Of a stretch of 11,459 nucleotides of DNA, positions 6,979 through 11,459 are shown piece after piece. A model generated the notes under the pieces. It worked only from the letters and a program-made list of their open reading frames with translations. It made no database searches and was not told the DNA's origin. The stretch comes from Clostridia bacterium (GTDB lineage Bacteria; Bacillota; Clostridia; Christensenellales; QALW01), in contig JAGCSD010000200.1 in NCBI GenBank assembly GCA_017964345.1, positions 1-11,459 on the forward strand. The letters are read 5' to 3'. Position 1 is the first letter of the stretch; the number at the start of each line of letters is the position of its first letter. The translations under genes and the position numbers were made by a program.

Positions 6979-7057
6979 CAAAAAAATCACCCAAAACGGA
7001 AATTATTTTTCGTGAATTGTGGATAACTTTTTGCTTGATACTATATCTTGTGGATAA
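6972..7057. other. DnaA box cluster, candidate oriC in the dnaA-rpmH spacer
   Basis: Two perfect DnaA boxes (TGTGGATAA, the complement of TTATCCACA) lie at 7018-7026 and 7049-7057. They have the same orientation and are 31 bases apart, close to three helical turns. A near-match box, TTATCAACA, lies at 6972-6980 in the opposite orientation. Between them is an AT-rich stretch (6978-7018) that could unwind. The divergent dnaA/rpmH layout is a classical Bacillota origin position. Only two or three boxes are present, fewer than in many Clostridia, so this may be a complete small origin, one half of a bipartite one, or only the dnaA regulatory region. The rest of the 6914-7249 spacer holds the two promoters and no gene. 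Confidence 0.7.
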
Positions 7058-7142
7058 CCGTTACGCGCCGATCAAAACAGCCTTTTTGCCCGGTGCGCAT
7101 CCCCTTCCCCGACACAAATTTTTTATGTCACGAATTTTTCAT

Positions 7143-7171
7143 TTGACACTTCCGCGTGTTTTTACTATAAT
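7143..7171 (+). promoter_or_regulatory. Consensus sigma-A promoter of the rpmH operon
   Basis: TTGACA (7143-7148) and TATAAT (7166-7171) are separated by 17 bases, a full consensus match, as expected for a ribosomal-protein operon. The transcript would begin near 7178, giving a leader of about 70 bases before rpmH. TGTCA at 7128-7132 and TGACA at 7144-7148 form short inverted arms that overlap the -35. Confidence 0.9.
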
Positions 7172-7249
7172 AGATACGTTATATTGCGTTTCTATGCGCA
7201 TAAAAAGATCATTTGCGCCGTAAGGCGATCGAGAAAGGACGAAAAAACC

Positions 7250-7384
7250 ATGTTACGTACGTATCAACCCAACAGAAGAAAAAGAAAGAAAGTACACGGC
7301 TTCCGCAAGAGAATGCAGACAAAGAACGGCAGAAATGTTCTGGCGCGCCGCCGTCGCCGCGGGCGCAAGGTGCTGTCCGCGTAA
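7250..7384 (+). CDS. rpmH: 50S ribosomal protein L34
   Basis: This 44-residue, extremely basic protein has the complete L34 pattern, starting [20 protein letters not shown] and ending in an Arg-rich tail with [15 protein letters not shown]. It is part of the large ribosomal subunit. AAAGGA at 7234-7239 precedes the ATG by about 10 bases. It is the first gene of the rpmH-rnpA-yidD-yidC-jag run, with rnpA starting 15 bases after its stop, the conserved bacterial order. The frame is open upstream to an ATG at 7184, but that would add residues foreign to L34. Confidence 0.98.
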   Translation: MLRTYQPNRRKRKKVHGFRKRMQTKNGRNVLARRRRRGRKVLSA

Positions 7385-7399
7385 TCGGAGGAGAACCTC

Positions 7400-7732
7400 T
7401 TGAAAAAACAAGATATGCTGAAAAAAAATAAAGAGTTCCGCTATGTTGTTTCGAGAGGAAAATCGCAGGCGACGCCGTCCATGGTGTTGATCTGCGCCAA
7501 GTTCAGGGGCGGCGTTCGGGCGGGATTTTCCGTGAGCAGTAAACTCGGCAACGCCGTCATACGCAACCGGACCAAACGCGTCATGCGCGCAGGTCTGGAT
7601 CCGCTTTGGGACCATGTCCAGCCCGAAACGGCCTATCTCTTTATTGCAAGACACGCTCTGATCGGTAAAAAAGCGCCATTTGCCCGGCAGGAAATGGAAA
7701 CGCTGCTCAGGCGCGCGGGGAAACTGAAATGA
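7400..7732 (+). CDS. rnpA: Ribonuclease P protein component
   Basis: The 110-residue protein is the basic subunit of RNase P, which helps the catalytic RNA trim the 5' leader from pre-tRNAs. The signature is at residues 49-60, [12 protein letters not shown] followed by RVMR, with an N-terminal [10 protein letters not shown] (residues 13-22) and the central strand [13 protein letters not shown] choose a TTG start at 7400 because GGAGGA (7387-7392) is 7 bases upstream; the next in-frame ATG (7415) would be too far from it and would remove part of the basic N-terminus. The stop overlaps the yidD start as ATGA, so the two are probably translationally coupled. Confidence 0.97.
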   Translation: MKKQDMLKKNKEFRYVVSRGKSQATPSMVLICAKFRGGVRAGFSVSSKLGNAVIRNRTKRVMRAGLDPLWDHVQPETAYLFIARHALIGKKAPFARQEMETLLRRAGKLK

Positions 7733-7974
7733 ACCCGGCGCAGAAAGCGGCGACGGCTTTGATCAGAGCCTACAAACGCCACGTCTCACCGGCGCTTCCG
7801 CCGACCTGCCGGTTTATTCCCACCTGCTCGGAATACGCGCTTGAGGCGATCGAACGCTTCGGCGTGATCAAGGGCGGGGCTTTGGCACTTTGGCGCATTA
7901 TGCGCTGTAATCCCTTTTGCAAAGGCGGGTATGATCCCGTACCGCAAAAACGAGGACAGGAGATAACTAAGTGA
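7729..7974 (+). CDS. yidD: YidD family membrane protein insertion efficiency factor
   Basis: This 81-residue protein belongs to the small YidD family, thought to help YidC insert membrane proteins from the cytoplasmic face. The full family core is visible: [19 protein letters not shown] (residues 27-45) and [17 protein letters not shown] (56-72), with conserved cysteines Cys27, Cys33, Cys59 and Cys63. The N-terminal part (residues 4-20) can form an amphipathic helix ([17 protein letters not shown]). It overlaps rnpA by 4 bases (ATGA) and yidC by 4 bases (GTGA), a compact gene order typical of this operon. Confidence 0.96.
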   Translation: MNPAQKAATALIRAYKRHVSPALPPTCRFIPTCSEYALEAIERFGVIKGGALALWRIMRCNPFCKGGYDPVPQKRGQEITK

Positions 7975-8981
7975 GTTACATCAGCGAATTTTTCGGCATG
8001 ATCTTCAACTGGATCAACGGGCTGACCAACAACTACGGTCTTTCGATCATTCTGTTCACCATTTTGTTCCGTTTGATCTTAAGTCCGTTTGATATTCGCA
8101 GTCGTATCGGACAGCGGGAGTATTCCGCTAAAATGAAGAAGATCCAACCGGAAATCGACCGGATCAATCAGGCGTATAAAAATGATCCGCAGAAGGCGCG
8201 GACACGCATTATGGAGATCCGCAAGCAGGCGGGCATAGGGTTTATGCCCAAGGGCTGCGGCATGATGCTTCTGACCTATCCCATTCTGCTGGCGTTTTTC
8301 GCGGTTTTCCGCAATTTGGCTGCCACGCATTTGGCGGAGCTTTCCACTCTGACCGACGAGGCGGCGATCGCCGACTGGTTCAATACCAACAGCTTTCTTT
8401 GGGTAAAAAATATCTGGCAGCCCGATGTGCTTGTGAATTTCCGCGAGGTTTGGGGACTCAGGACCTTGTGGATCATCAAGGACATCAACGGCGACATTCT
8501 TCCGCAGGCAAGCGCGATCCAGGCAACGCTGCAATCCGCGTTCAACAACGGACTGTTGGCTTCGTTCAACTCCGGCGGGCAGGATCTTCCGGCGTTTGCC
8601 GAACAGGTCGGCACGGGGCTGGAGGCGGCGCGCGCGTTCGTGTCGTCGCATTTCGCTTCCGGCGCGGCTTGGCTGGGCGGAAACGGCTACTATATTTTCC
8701 CGATCTTAGCAGGTGTGGTTCAGGTCTTCAGCTTGAAAATGACGCCTACGCAACAGCCTGTTGCCGATCCGCAGTCGCCCGATATGACGGCGGGTACGGG
8801 CAAGTTTATGAAGATTTTCTTCCCGGCGCTGTTTGTTTATTTCTGTCTCGTTTCCTCTACGGCACTGGCGATTTACTGGATCACCTCCAGCCTTTGCATG
8901 CTCCTGCTCACCTTTGTCATCAACAAAGTGCTTGACGCGAGAGATAAAAAGAAAGAAACCACAGCGGTTGAAGGAGAATGA
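7971..8981 (+). CDS. yidC: Membrane protein insertase YidC/OxaA
   Basis: This 336-residue integral membrane protein inserts and folds membrane proteins, alone or with SecYEG. It has the Oxa1 core: TM1 (about 22-40) with the groove arginine Arg34 in LFRLILSPF, a cytoplasmic charged hairpin (43-88), TM2 (about 96-115), and the C-terminal TMs at about 239-255, 281-300 and 303-320. There is no lipobox signal peptide. The region between TM2 and TM3 (about 118-238) is unusually long. After [11 protein letters not shown] (142-152), which normally leads quickly to the YYxxP of the next helix, some 85 extra residues intervene before [10 protein letters not shown]. The GTG start overlaps the yidD stop, and AGGAG (7958-7962) is 8 bases upstream. 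In spore formers the orthologue SpoIIIJ also supports sporulation; that role is not shown here. Confidence 0.96.
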   Translation: MSYISEFFGMIFNWINGLTNNYGLSIILFTILFRLILSPFDIRSRIGQREYSAKMKKIQPEIDRINQAYKNDPQKARTRIMEIRKQAGIGFMPKGCGMMLLTYPILLAFFAVFRNLAATHLAELSTLTDEAAIADWFNTNSFLWVKNIWQPDVLVNFREVWGLRTLWIIKDINGDILPQASAIQATLQSAFNNGLLASFNSGGQDLPAFAEQVGTGLEAARAFVSSHFASGAAWLGGNGYYIFPILAGVVQVFSLKMTPTQQPVADPQSPDMTAGTGKFMKIFFPALFVYFCLVSSTALAIYWITSSLCMLLLTFVINKVLDARDKKKETTAVEGE

Positions 8982-8985
8982 CAGT

Positions 8986-9786
8986 ATGGCAAGAATAGAA
9001 GAATTTGAGGGCGAAACCGTTGATTACGCCCTGAATGTCGGACTGGAAGCAATGCATCTTTCGATTGATGAAGTCGAAATGGAAGTGATAGATTACGGAA
9101 AAAAAGGCTTCATGGGCATCGGCAGCAAGCCCGCCCGTGTGCGTCTGACGCAGCGTGAAGAGGCGGTTGTGCCGGAATTTGTGCTGAATAAAGATAAGCC
9201 GAAGGATCGCCCCAAGCGCGACCGCGACCGCCGCGACCGCCACGGCAGGCGTGAGAGAGGGGAGAGAAGCGAACGCGAGGATCGGCAGACCGCGGCGCTT
9301 TCGCATGACACGTCGGATTTGTTCCCCGATGGCACGGTATTTGGGGAAAACGAAGTGACCGCGTTCCTGACGGAGCTGATGAAGCGCGTGGGTGTGGACG
9401 GTACGGTCAAGGCGGCGGAAACGGAGAACGGCTTGTTGGTTAACTTGGAAGGCTCCGATATGGGAATGTTGATCGGCAGACGCGGCGAAACGCTGGACGC
9501 GGTGCAGTATTTGGCGTCGCTTGTTTACAATAAGGATAAAGATGAATATCATCGTGTGACGGTGGATACCGAGAACTATCGCCGTCGCCGCGAAGCCACG
9601 CTGGTGCGTCTGGCGCGTAAAAAGGCGGGACAGGTGGCGCGCACGGGCAGAAAGATCTCGCTCGAACCGATGAGTCCGTTTGAGCGGCGTATCATCCATT
9701 TCGCTTTGCAGAATGACCAGTACGTGACGACTTACAGTGACGGCGAAGAGCCGAACCGTCATGTTATCATCGATAAAAAACAGTGA
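8986..9786 (+). CDS. jag: Jag (SpoIIIJ-associated) KH/R3H RNA-binding protein
   Basis: This 266-residue cytoplasmic protein has three parts. The Jag-N domain (1-57) carries the conserved KKGFMGIGSKPARV (39-52). A long linker (about 60-118) is rich in Arg, Asp and Glu and should be disordered. The C-terminal KH domain has the GRRG loop at 164-167 and runs into an R3H domain with Arg234-x3-His238 in SPFERRIIH. Jag (also KhpB/EloR) binds RNA and, in other Bacillota, affects cell elongation and division. The ATG at 8986 follows AAGGAG (8971-8976), which overlaps the end of yidC. The frame is open back to 8833, but those residues lie inside yidC. It ends the operon; a strong terminator follows. 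Confidence 0.97.
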   Translation: MARIEEFEGETVDYALNVGLEAMHLSIDEVEMEVIDYGKKGFMGIGSKPARVRLTQREEAVVPEFVLNKDKPKDRPKRDRDRRDRHGRRERGERSEREDRQTAALSHDTSDLFPDGTVFGENEVTAFLTELMKRVGVDGTVKAAETENGLLVNLEGSDMGMLIGRRGETLDAVQYLASLVYNKDKDEYHRVTVDTENYRRRREATLVRLARKKAGQVARTGRKISLEPMSPFERRIIHFALQNDQYVTTYSDGEEPNRHVIIDKKQ

Positions 9787-9792
9787 AAAGCT

Positions 9793-9830
9793 CGTGCCGA
9801 TGGTTTTGAAGGACCGTCGGCACGTTTTTT
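9793..9830 (+). terminator. Terminator of the rpmH-jag operon
   Basis: CGTGCCGATGGT (9793-9804) pairs with ACCGTCGGCACG (9813-9824), a 12-bp stem with one G-U pair and an 8-base loop, followed by TTTTTT. It lies 7 bases after the jag stop and shows that mnmE/mnmG do not continue this operon. Confidence 0.93.
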
Positions 9831-9898
9831 ATGGGAACTGACTAAATTGCGTGTATCATTTTCCGCGTCGCGGGCATACTGTTTGTGAGGTGATTAAC

Positions 9899-10348
9899 AT
9901 GACAAACAAAGAATGCACGCTGATACAGGATATGAAGGCGCAGGAGCAGGTATGCGCCGAAACGTACACGCGCCACGCGCAGGCGGCAAAGGATCCGCAG
10001 CTCAAAACGCTGTTTGAGGAACAGGCGGCAACCGAGCGCCACCATTTGGATTTGCTCACGCAAATGGAGAACGGCACCGTGCCGTTTGTGGATCAGGCAA
10101 AGATCCAAAAGCCCAAAACGTTCAGCGGTACCTACGGAAACGCCGCCGATCCCGACAAAGCAAACGACGAGTACCTGTGCCGCGACCTTTTAGCGGCGGA
10201 AAAACACGCTTCGTCGCTGTATGACACCTGTATCTTCGAGTTTACGGACCAAGGCGCGCGCGAGGTGTTGAATTATATCCAAAAAAGCGAACAGTTCCAC
10301 GGCAAGGAACTCTACGATTATATGTCCGCCAACGGAATGCAGGCGTAA
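9899..10348 (+). CDS. CotF-family ferritin-like (spore coat) protein
   Basis: This 149-residue, mostly helical protein matches the coat-F type (COG5577-like). Its C-terminal half has LLAAEKHASSLYDTCIFEF (residues 97-115) and REVLNYIQKSEQFHGKELY (121-139). The fold should be a ferritin-like four-helix bundle. Two Glu-x-x-His motifs (Glu46/His49 and Glu131/His134), with Glu16 and Glu101 on the other helices, look like a possible di-iron site. Family members are found in spore coats, but many non-coat paralogues exist, so a coat role is only inferred. The start is set by GAGGTGAT (9887-9894) five bases before the ATG; a longer frame to 9851 adds 16 unlikely residues. It is a one-gene unit: the jag terminator lies upstream and a hairpin follows. 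The promoter is uncertain; TATCAT at 9854-9859 is a lone -10-like match. Confidence 0.85.
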   Translation: MTNKECTLIQDMKAQEQVCAETYTRHAQAAKDPQLKTLFEEQAATERHHLDLLTQMENGTVPFVDQAKIQKPKTFSGTYGNAADPDKANDEYLCRDLLAAEKHASSLYDTCIFEFTDQGAREVLNYIQKSEQFHGKELYDYMSANGMQA

Positions 10349-10364
10349 ATCTTTCGCTGCGATA

Positions 10365-10404
10365 AAGAAAGAGGTCACCCGCCGGGTGACCTCTTTCTTG
10401 TTTT
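10365..10404. terminator. Bidirectional terminator between cotF-like gene and rpoC
   Basis: AAGAAAGAGGTCACCC (10365-10380) pairs perfectly with GGGTGACCTCTTTCTT (10384-10399), a 16-bp stem with a 3-base loop. TTTT follows on the + strand, and TTTCTTTAT on the - strand. It separates two convergent genes and can stop both transcripts. Confidence 0.92.
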
Positions 10405-10406
10405 AT

Positions 10407-11459
10407 TTATGCGCCCTGATCCTCAGGCTCTTCCGGGATTTCCGGTTCTTCGGTAAATTTTCTCATCACGTCGATGTCAACGTCCTTGTACCGCTTGACA
10501 CCCGTACCGGCGGGGATCAGCTTGCCGATGCAGACGCATTCCTTCAAACCGAGCAGCGGATCGATCTTGCCTTTGATAGCGGCGTCGGTCAGCACGCGCG
10601 TGGTTTCCTGGAAGGAAGCGGCGGAGAGGAACGATTCGGTCGCCAGTGCCGCTTTGGTGATACCGAGCAGGATACGGCGGCTGGTCGCGGGAATGCCGCC
10701 CGCCAGACGTGTTTCCTCATTGACGGATTCTACCTTGAAGATATCCACGATATCGCCGGGCAAAAGATCGGTGTCACCGGCGTCTTCCACGCGCACCTTG
10801 CGCATCATCTGACGCACGATCAGCTCTATGTGCTTATCGGCAATATCCACGCCCTGTACCTTGTAAACGGTCTGGACCTCTTGCAGCATATAATCCTGCA
10901 GAGGAACCACACCTTTGATGCGGAGCATATCGTGCGGGTTGACGGAGCCTTTGGTCAGTTCCTGACCGACTTCGATCATCTCGCCTTCCTCCACTGCCAG
11001 ATGCGCGTTGTAGGGAAGCGGATAGGCTTTTTCTTCGCCGTCGGCGGTATGCACGATCAGCGTGTTCTTGCCGCGCGTGTTGGAAAGCTCCACACGCCCC
11101 GCCACGTCGGACAGAATGGCAAGTCCCTTGGGCTTGCGCGCTTCAAAGATCTCTTCCACGCGGGGCAGACCTTGCGTAATATCCGTACCTGCCACGCCGC
11201 CGGTATGGAAGGTTCTCATCGTGAGCTGTGTACCGGGTTCGCCGATAGACTGCGCGGCGATGATACCCACCGCTTCGCCCAGCGCGACCGGACGGTTGCT
11301 TGACAGCTCGGCGCCGTAGCACTTGGCGCACACGCCGTGTTCGCAACGGCAGGTGAAGATGGAACGTATCATGATCCGTGTTTTGCCCAGACCGCCTTTT
11401 TCCTTAGGCGCGGTGATCATTTCGGCAATTTCGTCGTTGACCAGCGTACCGTCGGGGAA
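10407..11459 (-). CDS. rpoC: RNA polymerase beta' subunit, C-terminal 350 residues (partial)
   Basis: The frame is open to the window edge, so the gene's 5' part is missing; the 350 visible residues are its C-terminus. The zinc-binding cluster appears as [12 protein letters not shown] (visible residues 36-47; Cys37, Cys44 and Cys47 are the three closely spaced ligands). It is followed by the trigger-loop region [21 protein letters not shown] (61-81) and [20 protein letters not shown] (84-103). The later segments [20 protein letters not shown] (261-280) and [20 protein letters not shown] (282-301) are typical of the beta' C-terminal end. There is no large insertion in the trigger loop, as expected for Bacillota. 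The tail is acidic, with [13 protein letters not shown]. The upstream rpoB is outside the window. The gene faces toward dnaA-rpmH, convergent with the cotF-like gene, an unusual location for rpoC. Confidence 0.97.
   Translation of the reverse strand, partial: FPDGTLVNDEIAEMITAPKEKGGLGKTRIMIRSIFTCRCEHGVCAKCYGAELSSNRPVALGEAVGIIAAQSIGEPGTQLTMRTFHTGGVAGTDITQGLPRVEEIFEARKPKGLAILSDVAGRVELSNTRGKNTLIVHTADGEEKAYPLPYNAHLAVEEGEMIEVGQELTKGSVNPHDMLRIKGVVPLQDYMLQEVQTVYKVQGVDIADKHIELIVRQMMRKVRVEDAGDTDLLPGDIVDIFKVESVNEETRLAGGIPATSRRILLGITKAALATESFLSAASFQETTRVLTDAAIKGKIDPLLGLKECVCIGKLIPAGTGVKRYKDVDIDVMRKFTEEPEIPEEPEDQGA

Noticed and set aside
8920..9762. A 280-codon - strand open frame
   Set aside because: It is antisense to jag and the end of yidC, with no SD site or family motif, and jag is clearly the real gene.
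9854..9882. Sigma-E-like promoter TATCATT-14-CATACTGT before the cotF-like gene
   Set aside because: It scores 5/7 and 6/8 against the consensus with ideal spacing, but transcription would start about 9889, inside the Shine-Dalgarno site, leaving the transcript unable to start translation normally.
10386..11303. A 305-codon + strand open frame
   Set aside because: It lies entirely antisense to rpoC, whose zinc and trigger-loop motifs are unmistakable. Its His/Arg/Phe-rich product has no recognisable domain; it is a codon-bias shadow.

Overview
The window looks like chromosomal DNA of a GC-rich, anaerobic, probably spore-forming Bacillota member of the Clostridia type. The evidence is the rpmH-rnpA-yidD-yidC-jag block beside dnaA, a reverse-type rubrerythrin with a rubredoxin, a CotF-family protein, TTG and GTG starts, purine-rich Shine-Dalgarno (SD) sites and sigma-A promoters close to consensus. 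No species can be named from the sequence alone.

Layout, left to right. (1) 1-2404: a + strand methionine unit. A consensus-like promoter drives an O-acetylhomoserine sulfhydrylase-type enzyme (metY-like) and a MetA-family homoserine acyltransferase. MetA carries Glu111, the residue associated with acetyl-CoA use, so the two genes together make O-acetylhomoserine and turn it into homocysteine or methionine precursors. A hairpin terminator that contains the metA stop codon closes the unit. (2) 2464-2584: a tiny one-helix membrane peptide gene, then a hairpin that can stop transcription from both sides. (3) 2585-3376: a - strand oxidative-stress pair, rubrerythrin then rubredoxin, behind a perfect TTGACA-17-TATAAT promoter. 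The rubredoxin has an unusual Cys-Pro-Cys-Gly first knuckle. (4) 3443-6913: a - strand pair, dnaA followed 3 bases later by a 709-residue polytopic membrane protein that looks like a GT-C glycosyltransferase. dnaN, the usual partner, is absent from this position. (5) 6914-7249: a divergent AT-rich region between dnaA and rpmH with two perfect DnaA boxes, one near-match box over the dnaA -35, and promoters in both directions; it is a candidate replication origin. (6) 7250-9824: the + strand rpmH-rnpA-yidD-yidC-jag operon (ribosomal protein L34, RNase P protein, membrane insertion, RNA-binding Jag), with overlapping genes and a terminator. (7) 9899-10348: a CotF-family ferritin-like protein. (8) 10407-11459: the 3' part of rpoC on the - strand, converging on cotF with a 16-bp perfect hairpin between them.

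The individual genes are mostly ordinary housekeeping genes. What is unusual is the neighbourhood: dnaA has lost dnaN and gained a membrane glycosyltransferase-like gene, jag is not followed by mnmE/mnmG, and rpoC lies a few kb from the putative origin and points toward it. I found no clearly new multi-gene defence or mobile system, no CRISPR array, no tRNA or rRNA gene and no insertion sequence.
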